A DNA stretch of 64,000 bases, from the NCBI RefSeq assembly GCF_003719725.1, contig NZ_RIAX01000004.1, positions 186,001 to 250,000 on the forward strand, in the 5' to 3' direction. A model generated the notes under the pieces. The model ran no database searches and was not told the DNA's origin. It saw nothing but the letters and a program-made list of their open reading frames with translations. The translations under genes were made by a program, and so were the position numbers. The number at the start of each line of letters is the position of its first letter. Position 1 is the stretch's first letter. Shown piece by piece: positions 26,380-35,018 of this stretch. This stretch comes from Planococcus salinus. GTDB taxonomy: Bacteria; Bacillota; Bacilli; Bacillales_A; Planococcaceae.

Positions 26380-26495
26380 CGATTATTTCCAATTATTTGG
26401 ATATACTAGCCGAAATCGATAAAATACTTTCCGTTCTGGTCCAAATACTTTCCATTTTGCCCGAAATACTTTCCAAACAAGCCAAAATACTTTCC
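26380..26495. repeat. Array of AAATACTTTCC motifs at exact 21-bp spacing
   Basis: AAATACTTTCC is found at 26422, 26443, 26464 and 26485; degenerate copies at 26401 (ATATACTAGCC) and 26380 keep the same phase. The ten bases between motifs differ. Lies between converging genes (26273-26567), with no ORF. Confidence 0.7.
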
Positions 26496-26510
26496 AAGCG
26501 CTATTTTCAG

Positions 26511-26551
26511 AAAAAAAGCGCAATGGGGACTTTATTTAAGTCCCATTGCAC
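26511..26551 (-). terminator. Terminator of the nrd operon
   Basis: Minus strand GCAATGGGACTT/AAGTCCCCATTGC with a single bulge, followed by GCTTTTTTT. Confidence 0.85.
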
Positions 26552-26567
26552 TCGTTCATTTCAAATT

Positions 26568-27050
26568 TCATTCAACTCGCGCGCCTGTTTTCTGAAGTGC
26601 CAGGCGCTTCAGAACCACTTCCATCAGCCTCTCGCATCTGGCATGGTCCTTTTCCTGTGGCGACAGTTCAACCTTTAAGGTCGCCGCCAACTCTGTGTGG
26701 ACGTACAGCATGTCCCGGAAGCGGTCGACGGCTCCGCAAAAGTCGGCAAAAAAACGGTCGCCGCTGCCGAACACAGCCGTCACCAGCTTTTTGCTTCCCG
26801 CGTGTTCAAACGCTTCGTATAAATGCTTCATTTCTTTTGGAATTTCCCCGCTTCCCCATGTGTACGTCCCGACCAGTACTGCATCGTAACGGCAGAGTTC
26901 GGCTTCCGGAAATTCTTCTACCTGATAGATGCCAACAGTGCTGAAACGCTTTGCCGCCACTTGGTGCAGCATAGTTGCCAGCTGTTCGGTATTTCCGGTA
27001 ACGGAAGTATAGACAATAGCGATTTGCGGCTTATAATTCGTCAAATCCAT
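26568..27050 (-). CDS. Flavodoxin-like protein of the ribonucleotide reductase operon
   Basis: 160 residues. TSVTGNTE near residue 17 is the FMN phosphate loop and VGTYTWGSGEIPKEM the second flavin loop; AVFGSGDRFF the third. It overlaps nrdB by 20 bases, so it is made together with the radical subunit. It could supply electrons or an oxidant for cofactor assembly like NrdI, although its loops are those of ordinary flavodoxins rather than NrdI. Confidence 0.8.
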   Translation of the reverse strand: MDLTNYKPQIAIVYTSVTGNTEQLATMLHQVAAKRFSTVGIYQVEEFPEAELCRYDAVLVGTYTWGSGEIPKEMKHLYEAFEHAGSKKLVTAVFGSGDRFFADFCGAVDRFRDMLYVHTELAATLKVELSPQEKDHARCERLMEVVLKRLALQKTGARVE

Positions 27051-28080
27051 TGGACTGTGACACCTTGGAATAAGTTCTCGATTTCTGTTCGAAAAAATCC
27101 GATTTGGTGTCGTTCATCATGTCATCACCGAAGACCTGAATCCACGGCATCGGGTTGCTGCGCTCTTCGTAAAGGTTCTCCAGCCCCAACTGGCGCAGCC
27201 GTTTATTGGCCAGGTATTCCACGTAGCCTTCAAATTCCTCCAAATCCAACCCCTCGATCCCAAGCAATATGTAATGAGCCCATTCTTTCTCAAGCTGCAC
27301 AGCTTTATCGATGGATTGGTGGATATAGGCCATGTTTTCTTCTGTGTTCAGTTCCGGATTCTCGGCCAATAAAATCCGGACAAACTGGCTGATGAAATAA
27401 GCATGCTGCATTTCGTCACGTTGGATATAACTGATCATCGTGCTGGTCTTCAGCATTTTCTGCTGGCGCGCCAGATGATAAAAGAACGCAAAGCCTGCAT
27501 AGAAGTAAATGCCTTCCAGGTTAATCGAATTGATGCTCAGCTGAAACAAGGTCTGCGGCGTCGGATTCTGCCGGAACTCTTCATAGGCTTCCAAAATCAA
27601 TTCGTTCCGCTTCCGCACCACCGGATCGCTTTTCGCCTGGTTAAAGCGCTCGTTCTGTTCACTGGTGGAAACAAGCGAGCTCAATGTATATGAATATGAT
27701 TCGTTGTGCACCGCTTCCTGCTGTGAAATGACAGCAAAAATCGCCTTGAAGCTGGAATCCGTCACATAATCCATGACCATGCTCATTGTCGGCGTCTGCA
27801 AACTGTCGAGTGATGCAAGTTGTGTGTTCAAGCGCAAAAACACATCTTTTTCAATCTCACTCAAATGGTCCCATTGCTTGATATCGTCCTGCATGTTGAT
27901 TTCCTGGGCTTTCCAGAAGTTCGACAGCAAGGTTTGATACAAATCGTACATTTGCGGGTAGGCGATGTCATTCCAGTTCAATAACCCGGAGGATTGTCCG
28001 TTCAGGATGCCTGTGGATTTATTTGGCTGTCTGGGATTCAGCAGTTTTATTTTCGTCAATGGTGTATCAGCCGTTGTCAT
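27031..28080 (-). CDS. nrdB: Class I ribonucleotide reductase, radical (small) subunit
   Basis: 349 residues from the ATG at 28080, which has AAGGAGG upstream. The dimetal ligands can be placed: Asp in NMQDDIKQW, Glu and His in QQEAVHNESY, Glu in NLEGIYFY, Glu and His in RDEMQHAYF; the Tyr of EAVHNESY is at the radical position. Works with NrdA to reduce ribonucleotides for DNA synthesis. The tyrosine and a neighbouring flavodoxin make a tyrosyl-radical enzyme likely; iron or manganese cannot be decided. Under cobalamin riboswitch control. Confidence 0.92.
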   Translation of the reverse strand: MTTADTPLTKIKLLNPRQPNKSTGILNGQSSGLLNWNDIAYPQMYDLYQTLLSNFWKAQEINMQDDIKQWDHLSEIEKDVFLRLNTQLASLDSLQTPTMSMVMDYVTDSSFKAIFAVISQQEAVHNESYSYTLSSLVSTSEQNERFNQAKSDPVVRKRNELILEAYEEFRQNPTPQTLFQLSINSINLEGIYFYAGFAFFYHLARQQKMLKTSTMISYIQRDEMQHAYFISQFVRILLAENPELNTEENMAYIHQSIDKAVQLEKEWAHYILLGIEGLDLEEFEGYVEYLANKRLRQLGLENLYEERSNPMPWIQVFGDDMMNDTKSDFFEQKSRTYSKVSQSNGFDEL

Positions 28081-28093
28081 AAGAATTCCTCCT

Positions 28094-30376
28094 TCAGCTT
28101 TGGCACGCTTCACATTCTTCGATTTCTGCCTGCGAGGTGCTGCGCACGTAATAAGTCGTCTTCAAACCTTGCTGCCATGCTTCTAAATGCAGGTCCAACA
28201 GGTCTTTTGCTTTGATGGTGTGTGGAACATACAGGTTGAAACTCACTGCCTGATCGATATGGCGCTGGCGTGCGGCATTTTGACGGATGCTCCATTTCTG
28301 GTCCAGTGTATGCCGTGCACGGCGGTAGTACTCATAAGTCCTGTGGTTCAAGTCCGGCGCTGTCACTTTGAACTTGAAGTTTTTCTTTTCTTCCGCGTAT
28401 TCCACTGCATACAGCGGGTCAATGCCGTCCGTCGACCCACCGATTTTGGCAGTGGACGAATTCGGCGCGACGGCCATCATCCAGCCGTTGCGAACCCCCG
28501 TTGCCGCCACTTTCTTCCGCAATTGCTCCCATCGTTCACTGCTGTAATTCCGACGCTTGAAATACTCACCCGTCTGCCATTCCGAATCACTGAATTCCCG
28601 GTAGGCCCCTTTTTCTTTGGCCAATTCCATCGAGGAATGAATGGTATGGTAGGCAATTTCTTCGTACAGTTTATCTGCAAAGTCCACTGCCTCTTTTGTT
28701 TCCCAGTGAATGCCTTCAAGTGCCAGCAGGTGTGCCCATCCAAAAGTTCCTAAACCTATCGCTCGGTATTTTTTATTTGTCGCTTCCGCCTGTCCCACGG
28801 AAATCGTGTTCAAATCGATGACGTTATCCAGCATGCGTACCTGAATCGGAATCAGCCGCTCCAACACATCCGCTTTCACGGCTCTCGGCAAGTTCACCGA
28901 TGACAAATTGCAGACGACGAAATCGCCGGGCTTACGGACCATCACCAAGTTGCCTTCTTCATCGGTGTATTCTTTTGTAATGGTAGTAGCTGACATATTT
29001 TGAGTGATTTCCGTACACAAATTGCTGCAGTAAATCGATGTGCGTCCTTGCCCACGCAGATGTTTGTTCGGGTTCTGCCGGTTGACTTCATCGCGGTAGA
29101 ACATATACGGCGTGCCGGTTTCCAATTGCGACACCATGATGCGCGCCATAATGTCCATCGCCCGGTACGTCTTTCTTGGCAATAAAGGATGCTGGACCGC
29201 TTCTTCATACTTTTCCGCAAAAAATTTCGTTTCCGTTTCATCGTAAAAATCCTCCAAGCCTAACGCTTCGCCAGTGTCGCTTTTCCAGCCCATCACCTGC
29301 TTGACCTGATGAGGACAGAAAGTGTGCCATTCACCGATGCTGCGGCCACTGCTGTCCGTTTCCTGCAGTTTCTGCATAAACAGGTCCGGAATCGCCACGC
29401 CGGTGAAGATGTCATGGGCTTTTCGGCGTTCGTCTCCGTTATTGGTCTTCAAGTCCAGAAAGCCGTTCATGATGTCTTTGTGGAACACATCCAGATACAC
29501 CGCAACAGCCCCTTGCCGCTGGCCGAGCTGATCGACGCTGACAGCCGTATCGTTGACGAGCCGGATCCATGGCACGACACCGGACGAATTGCCTTTGAAT
29601 TTCTTGATGTCGGATCCAAGAGCCCGGACTTTACCGTAATAAATACCGAGCCCTCCGCCGTCTTTGCTGAGCCGCGCAATGTCCCAATTGTTCAGATAAA
29701 TGCCGTCGAGCGAGTCTTCCACCGTATCGATAAAGCAGGACGACAACTGACCGAAGCTTTTTCCGGCGTTCGACAAAGTCGGCGTCGCAACGGTCATATA
29801 CAAATTGCTCATTGCCCAGTAAGCTTCCTTCACCAAATCCATGCGCTGTTTTTTCGGTTCATTCTGCATCAAAGTCATGGCGATGACGAGAAAACGCTCC
29901 TGCGGCAACTCGTGTAGATTTCCTTCGTGGTCTTTGGCTAAATAACGGTCGGCCAATAAAAACAAGCCGATGTAATTAAACAACAGATCCCGCTCCGGTT
30001 TGATGTGGACACCCAGTTCCTCGATTTCTTCTTTTGAATAGGCCGATATCAGTTCATCTGAATAGATGCCGGTGCGTGAGAGTTTTTCGACGAGTTCGTA
30101 AAAACTGCCGTACTGCCTCTCTGGATCATACCCACGGTTCTGTGCCGCTTTCCTGTATAATTCCGCAGTATGGATTTCAGCTGCCAGAAACGTCCACTCC
30201 GGTTCATCCATCGAAATGCGGTTCAATGCGTAAAGCATCGATTGCTCCGAGCTTTTTTCTTCGTCCAAAGCCCTGATTTTTTCCTTCAATGTCCGGGTAT
30301 CCAACCCATGGATTTCTTCCGCCCGCTTGATCGCTTGTTCCACCGTACTCATTTCCGTTGACGTTTTTAGATTCAT
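28094..30376 (-). CDS. nrdA: Class I ribonucleotide reductase, catalytic (large) subunit
   Basis: 760 residues. Active-site residues: Cys in LSSCFIDTVEDS, the N-x-C-x-E triad in CSNLCTEI, Cys in VVCNLSSVN, the radical-transfer tyrosines in TTYYVRS and the C-terminal redox pair CEAC. A canonical ATP-cone is not visible in the first 60 residues, so overall activity control by dATP may be absent. RBS AAGGAG overlaps the end of the thioesterase gene, one base away from it. Operon headed by a B12 riboswitch. Confidence 0.93.
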   Translation of the reverse strand: MNLKTSTEMSTVEQAIKRAEEIHGLDTRTLKEKIRALDEEKSSEQSMLYALNRISMDEPEWTFLAAEIHTAELYRKAAQNRGYDPERQYGSFYELVEKLSRTGIYSDELISAYSKEEIEELGVHIKPERDLLFNYIGLFLLADRYLAKDHEGNLHELPQERFLVIAMTLMQNEPKKQRMDLVKEAYWAMSNLYMTVATPTLSNAGKSFGQLSSCFIDTVEDSLDGIYLNNWDIARLSKDGGGLGIYYGKVRALGSDIKKFKGNSSGVVPWIRLVNDTAVSVDQLGQRQGAVAVYLDVFHKDIMNGFLDLKTNNGDERRKAHDIFTGVAIPDLFMQKLQETDSSGRSIGEWHTFCPHQVKQVMGWKSDTGEALGLEDFYDETETKFFAEKYEEAVQHPLLPRKTYRAMDIMARIMVSQLETGTPYMFYRDEVNRQNPNKHLRGQGRTSIYCSNLCTEITQNMSATTITKEYTDEEGNLVMVRKPGDFVVCNLSSVNLPRAVKADVLERLIPIQVRMLDNVIDLNTISVGQAEATNKKYRAIGLGTFGWAHLLALEGIHWETKEAVDFADKLYEEIAYHTIHSSMELAKEKGAYREFSDSEWQTGEYFKRRNYSSERWEQLRKKVAATGVRNGWMMAVAPNSSTAKIGGSTDGIDPLYAVEYAEEKKNFKFKVTAPDLNHRTYEYYRRARHTLDQKWSIRQNAARQRHIDQAVSFNLYVPHTIKAKDLLDLHLEAWQQGLKTTYYVRSTSQAEIEECEACQS

Positions 30377-30377
30377 C

Positions 30378-30863
30378 TCATACCAGCTCCTTTGCGAATT
30401 CGTTGATTTTCATACGGCGGTCTTTTCTCGCCTGTGCGCTTTTGAACAGTTGCTTCTCCGCATCCGTTTCCGGGGATACTCCGGCAACAGGTGTCGGTTT
30501 GCCATTTCCATCCACAGCGACCAGGGTCAAAATGGCTGTAGTCGTCAAGGTTTTGGCACCCGTTTCGATGCTTTGGCATTCCGCTTTTACGTACACTTCC
30601 ATCGACGTCCTGCCGGTCGAAATCACTACACCTTCCAAAATGAGGACATTTCCCACTTTGGCGGAAGACAGGAAGTTCACTGTGTCGATCGAAGCGGTAA
30701 CGACTGCCCCTTTGCTGTGCTTCATCGCTGCAATTGCCGCAATTTCATCGATATAAGCGAGAACTGTCCCGCCAAAAATGGTTCCAAGGTGGTTGGTGTC
30801 CGGCGGCAACACCAAACGGGACTGAACCGTCCGTGAAACGCTCGCTGCTAATTGCTGGTTCAT
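30378..30863 (-). CDS. Hotdog-fold acyl-CoA thioesterase
   Basis: 161 residues from ATG 30863 (an upstream GTG at 30875 is possible, but GAGGAG-TGAGG fits the ATG). PPDTNHLGTIFGGTVLAYID carries the catalytic Asn/His/Asp cluster of the YciA/YkhA group, which cleaves acyl-CoA. It is the first gene behind the cobalamin riboswitch and abuts nrdA by one base, an unexpected partner for nucleotide reduction. Basic C-terminal tail. Confidence 0.87.
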   Translation of the reverse strand: MNQQLAASVSRTVQSRLVLPPDTNHLGTIFGGTVLAYIDEIAAIAAMKHSKGAVVTASIDTVNFLSSAKVGNVLILEGVVISTGRTSMEVYVKAECQSIETGAKTLTTTAILTLVAVDGNGKPTPVAGVSPETDAEKQLFKSAQARKDRRMKINEFAKELV

Positions 30864-30898
30864 AAATTTCCTCACTCCTCAGATCATTTTTCGGCATT

Positions 30899-30933
30899 AA
30901 AAAAACCCATCCTCTCAGTGGGAGGATGGGTTT
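30899..30933 (-). terminator. Riboswitch expression-platform terminator
   Basis: Minus strand ACCCATCCTCC/GAGGATGGGT stem followed by TTTTTTT, about 100 bases after the cobalamin aptamer and 35 bases before the thioesterase start. Confidence 0.85.
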
Positions 30934-31032
30934 CATAAACGCAGAATAATCCAGGCACAAGCAGGACTGGTCCACTGCACGCCAAAGAACACCTTCGTTA
31001 TACCTCCCAACTCCCGGAGAAGGTCATAAACT

Positions 31033-31192
31033 ATAACAAAGGCAGGTCTCCTGGCTTGTGCGTCATCCTTGCTATGTCCTTCCCGTCTTTTTGACAGTGG
31101 ATTCCCATAGTTCGTCAGCACTTACAGTTGCGGGGACAGCTCCGGTGTTTCACCGGATTCCCTTTGAAGCCTTTTCAGGCACCTTTGTTATC
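31033..31192 (-). ncRNA. Cobalamin (B12) riboswitch
   Basis: On the minus strand: GATAACAAAGGTGCC, GGGAATCCGGTGAAACACCGG, the B12 box-like CCCGCAACTGTAA and GCCAGGAGACCTGCC, closed by CCTTTGTTAT pairing with the 5' end. All conserved blocks of the aptamer are present and in order. It should turn off the thioesterase-nrdAB-flavodoxin operon when adenosylcobalamin is available. No protein gene is supported in 30864-31294. Confidence 0.95.
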
Positions 31193-31294
31193 GGTTTCAC
31201 TATATATAGTGTTTTATCTAAATTTAAAACTAAATATTGTATTGTTCAACTATAAACTACTTTAAATCTCCTGACAAGGGGTGATTTTTTCCTG

Positions 31295-32056
31295 TCAGGA
31301 AGTCAGCCGCTTAATTGCTTCCTTTACATTGGACATGGTCGTCAACTGAGCGAAATCGATGCGCGACTCCACCGCCTTTTGTGCCAGCTCCGGCCGGATT
31401 CCTGTAAAAACCAACTGAATACCCAGCAATTGCATGATGGAAGTGATTTTGTACAGAAATTCGGCTACCACCTCATCGATGTTATAAATACCAGAGACGT
31501 CGACAATTAACCATTCAAGCTGATGACCTTGGACTTTTTTTGGAATGATCTCCAACAGCTGGTTGGTCCGGTCGCCGTCAACAGAGCCAACAAGCGGCAA
31601 TACGGCAATGCCGTCTGCAATTGGCACAATCGGCGTAGCAATTTCATTTTTCAGCTTCGTTAATTTCCGCTCGGTCTCTTTCAAATTTGTGATGTCCCGG
31701 ACAATCGACTGAATGGCTTCCGTCTCGCCGAATTGCACGGGATGGCAGTACAAATCAACTTCAGCGGTCGTGCCGTCAAAACGGTGGACGGTTGTTTCCA
31801 TTAATTCGCCGACTTGCCTTTCTTCCGTGCCCAGGCGGATACGCTCAAGTATCATTTCCCGGTAATCCTCCGTAAAGATATCCACCACATTGGCTCCCAC
31901 TACCGCCTCCTGCTGCGTCTTAAAGAAATCGGCCGCGGCTTTGTTAATGTAGAGAATTTTTTGTTGGGAATGGACAATAGTCGGTTCGAAAGAATATTCG
32001 GCAATTTGCCGGTACATTTCCTCTTTGTCCCTGCTGCTTAACTTATTTTGTAACAT
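31295..32056 (-). CDS. PAS-STAS protein, RsbR-type stressosome or sensor homologue
   Basis: 253 residues: a PAS domain at about 15-135 (PTIVHSQQKILYINKAAADF, a PAC-like IQSIVRDITNLKETERKL) joined to a C-terminal STAS domain (VLPLVGSVDGDR, WLIVDVSGIYNIDEVVAEFL). This is the architecture of RsbR paralogues. The threonines phosphorylated by RsbT in RsbRA are not obvious (Asn-Ile at the equivalent loop), so it may be non-phosphorylatable. No rsb partners nearby; a lone sensory protein. Confidence 0.8.
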   Translation of the reverse strand: MLQNKLSSRDKEEMYRQIAEYSFEPTIVHSQQKILYINKAAADFFKTQQEAVVGANVVDIFTEDYREMILERIRLGTEERQVGELMETTVHRFDGTTAEVDLYCHPVQFGETEAIQSIVRDITNLKETERKLTKLKNEIATPIVPIADGIAVLPLVGSVDGDRTNQLLEIIPKKVQGHQLEWLIVDVSGIYNIDEVVAEFLYKITSIMQLLGIQLVFTGIRPELAQKAVESRIDFAQLTTMSNVKEAIKRLTS

Positions 32057-32263
32057 TCGTATTCCTCCGTCTTCCCTGTCAATGAATACTCTCCATTATA
32101 CAGGTTTTCGCCAAAACTTTCAGATGCCAGAAGATTATTCAACTATACTAATTCTCTGAAACATTTCATTTTCATTACGTTAGGTCTTTAGAATTTAAAA
32201 AAATTTTTATTATGCTATGATAAGAAATTGTGTTTTTAATAATTAACGGAGATGGAATATATC

Positions 32264-33592
32264 ATGAAACAACTTACAGGCTTTTCATTCCATTATGGAT
32301 GGGTGATTGTAGCTCTTGCCGCTCTGTCCCAGTTTTTTTCAGGACCTGGCCAAACTTATTCCAATTCGATTTTCATCAATTACTATATAGATGATTTTGG
32401 CTGGAGCCGCTCCACGGTTTCCGGCATTTACTCAGCCGCCACATTGTTGGCAGGTTTTCTGCTGTTTTTTATCGGCCGCTTGATTGACCGCAATGGGTCA
32501 CGAAAAATGGCTGTCATCGTTTCAATAGCGTTGGCTGTGGCTTGTCTGTTTAATAGTTTTGTTACCAGCCTGGTGATGCTGTTTATCGGGTTCTTTTTTA
32601 TCCGCTTACTTGGACAAGGCTCTATGGCGCTCATTTCGAATGCATTAATCCCTCAGTGGTTCATCAAAAAGAGAGGCCGCGCCTTGAGCATCGCGGCAGT
32701 CGGCGGATTGATCAGTTCAGCCGCCTTTCCGCTATTGAATGTCTGGTTGATTGAAACCTTCGGCTGGCGCATGTCCTGGCTTCTGCTGGGTATCTTAATC
32801 ATTGCACTTTTTACGCCGCTCGCCTTTTTTCTGATCAGAAATTCACCCGAAGACATCGGACTCAAGCCGGACAACGGCGATGGGGGCAAGCAGGAAGAAA
32901 AGAGCCCGGGCACTGAAGAAGTCAGCTGGACCGTCAAGGAAGCAGCCAAAACACGCTCTTTCTGGTTGCTGCTGCTGTGTGCGGGGATTCCGGGCATCGT
33001 TAACACCGGTCTGACTTTTCACCTTGTGTCAATCTTTGCTGAAAAATCCTTGTCCCTTGAAGCTGCAGCCAGTATTTTAAGCCTGACTGCACTGATTGGC
33101 CTGCCGGTGACATTTGCAGCCGGTATGCTGCTTGAAAAAGTCAAAGTACAATACATGCTGATTCTGGTCTTCGCAGGCGAACTCCTGTCGTTGTTCCTGC
33201 TGCAAAAAGCCGATTTCCTGGCAGCTGCCCTCGTATTTGGCGTTGTCTGGGGCATCAGTATGGGGATGGAACGCATCGTCATGGCCGTGGTCTGGCCGAA
33301 TTATTTTGGCAGAAAACACATCGGCAGCATCAGTGGCATTTCGATGGCCATGATTGTCACCGGTTCTGCCCTCGGGCCATTGCCCCTCGGCATCGCTTTC
33401 GATGTATTCGGTGGCTATCAGGAAATCCTATGGGTGCTGATGAGCTTCCCTGTAGTGGGTATAATCAGCGCGAAACTGGCGCACCCACCCGTCAAGAAGG
33501 TGGATGCTGCCAACTCAGAAGAAACGAGCGACAGTGTCTTTCCCGAAGTTCCGACTATTAATACAGACCAGGCTCCTTCAGCCACTTCATGA
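32264..33592 (+). CDS. MFS transporter, oxalate/formate antiporter-like (OFA/MCT)
   Basis: 442 residues from the ATG at 32264 with GGAG upstream; twelve membrane helices. FHYGWVIVALAALSQFFSGP and YYIDDFGWSRSTVSGIYS are typical of the monocarboxylate/OFA branch of the major facilitator superfamily; the cytoplasmic signature GRLIDRNGSRK is between helices 2 and 3. Probably exports or exchanges a small carboxylate. Followed by an amidohydrolase in the same direction after 196 bases. Confidence 0.85.
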   Translation: MKQLTGFSFHYGWVIVALAALSQFFSGPGQTYSNSIFINYYIDDFGWSRSTVSGIYSAATLLAGFLLFFIGRLIDRNGSRKMAVIVSIALAVACLFNSFVTSLVMLFIGFFFIRLLGQGSMALISNALIPQWFIKKRGRALSIAAVGGLISSAAFPLLNVWLIETFGWRMSWLLLGILIIALFTPLAFFLIRNSPEDIGLKPDNGDGGKQEEKSPGTEEVSWTVKEAAKTRSFWLLLLCAGIPGIVNTGLTFHLVSIFAEKSLSLEAAASILSLTALIGLPVTFAAGMLLEKVKVQYMLILVFAGELLSLFLLQKADFLAAALVFGVVWGISMGMERIVMAVVWPNYFGRKHIGSISGISMAMIVTGSALGPLPLGIAFDVFGGYQEILWVLMSFPVVGIISAKLAHPPVKKVDAANSEETSDSVFPEVPTINTDQAPSATS

Positions 33593-33788
33593 GTTGTTTT
33601 GGCGAAAAAATCACCCGGCAAAGGAACCTGCAAGTACTGCGGCTCCAGGTAAAATCGGTTATTGAAAACCGGGAACATGTTACAATTAAACTGCCGAAGT
33701 CACAGCAACTCTCTTTTTGTTAGGTGATTTTTTTCAATACAATAAAGACTGCCGTGATGATACTTTAAATAATGAAGGAGATTTCTGC

Positions 33789-34964
33789 ATGATAAAAGAC
33801 GCTATCTTTGCGAATATATCAAAAAACAACGAAGAAATGATCAGAGTCAGACGCCACTTGCATATGCATCCGGAACTGTCCCACCAGGAAGTCGAAACAC
33901 CTGAATTTATCGCGTCCTACCTGGAAGAACTCGGGATTGAAGTCCAGCGCAACGTTGGAGGCAGAGGGGTTGTCGGAAAGATTCACGGAGGAAAGCCCGG
34001 GAAGACCATTGCATTCAGGGCGGATTTTGACGCCTTGCCGATTCAAGATGCCAAAGACGTGCCTTATAAATCGACGGTGCCGGGTGTCATGCATGCTTGC
34101 GGACACGATGGCCATACGGCGGCGTTGCTTGGTTTTGCGAAAGCGATGAATGAAGTGAAAGAGGAACTTGAAGGGACAATTGTGCTGATCCATCAATTTG
34201 GTGAAGAGCTGTCACCCGGAGGGGCAAAAGGAATGATCGCGGACGGTTGCCTGGATGGTGTCGACGCAATTTACGGAGCCCATCTTCAGTCACAAATGAC
34301 AGCCGGCTATGTCTACGGCCGTGAAGGTTATTTACAGGCTGCAGAAGACGCCATTAAAATCACCGTGAAAGGGTCTGGCACTCATGGTGCAGAACCGCAT
34401 ACCGGCGTAGACCCGATTTTAGGCGCCAGCCATATCATGGTCGCCCTGCAATCCATTGTCAGCCGAAATGCAGATCCATTGAAAGAGCTTGTTGTATCCA
34501 TCGGCAAATTCCATGCCGGAGATGCCGACAACGTCATTCCTGAAAAGGCGGTCATGGAAGGAACAATCCGTGTGTTTGATGAAAACCTGCGGGAGCTTGC
34601 AAACCGGCGGGTGAAAGAACTGGCTGAAGCTGTCGGACAAGGGTTCGGCTGCAAGGTGGAAGTTGCTGTTGACAAAGGATATGACTCTTTATGGAATCAT
34701 GCCGAGGAAACGGACATCGTGCGGCAAGCTGTAAAAGCCTCGTTTGGAGAAGAAGCATTCGTCGATATGGACCCGGTTATGCCTGTAGAAGATTTTTCTT
34801 ATTACCTGCAACAAGTACCAGGATCCTTTTTCTTTGTGGGAGCAAAGCAGGAGAATGTGGAGAACACTTATCCTCATCACCATGAAAAGTTCGATTTTGA
34901 CGAATCAGCCATGGAATTGACAGCTAAGGTATTTGCAGCCACTTATCTCGAAGCACAGAAATAA
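33789..34964 (+). CDS. M20D family amidohydrolase
   Basis: 391 residues from the ATG at 33789 with AAGGAGA eight bases upstream; the frame is open earlier but without a ribosome site. Metal ligands in MHACGHDGHTA, HQFGEELSPGGAK, VEDFSYY and YPHHHEKFD; dimerisation histidine in GSGTHGAEPH. Hydrolyses N-acyl amino acids or related amides. Second of three M20D genes in the window. Confidence 0.88.
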   Translation: MIKDAIFANISKNNEEMIRVRRHLHMHPELSHQEVETPEFIASYLEELGIEVQRNVGGRGVVGKIHGGKPGKTIAFRADFDALPIQDAKDVPYKSTVPGVMHACGHDGHTAALLGFAKAMNEVKEELEGTIVLIHQFGEELSPGGAKGMIADGCLDGVDAIYGAHLQSQMTAGYVYGREGYLQAAEDAIKITVKGSGTHGAEPHTGVDPILGASHIMVALQSIVSRNADPLKELVVSIGKFHAGDADNVIPEKAVMEGTIRVFDENLRELANRRVKELAEAVGQGFGCKVEVAVDKGYDSLWNHAEETDIVRQAVKASFGEEAFVDMDPVMPVEDFSYYLQQVPGSFFFVGAKQENVENTYPHHHEKFDFDESAMELTAKVFAATYLEAQK

Positions 34965-35000
34965 AAGCAGTATGGGCGATTGTCGCCCATACTGCTTTTT
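34963..35000. terminator. Bidirectional terminator
   Basis: AAGCAGTATGGGCGA/TCGCCCATACTGCTT perfect 15-bp stem, 3-base loop, A-run and T-run; ends the M20D gene and the leftward operon beyond. Confidence 0.93.
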
Positions 35001-35018
35001 CTTTTTCTATGCAACGCT

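Noticed and set aside
26380-26495. CRISPR array
   Set aside because: Repeat motif is only 11 bp, the spacers 10 bp, and no cas gene occurs in the window.
30933-31121. 62-residue minus-strand ORF downstream of the B12 aptamer
   Set aside because: Lies inside the riboswitch and its expression platform; no ribosome site.
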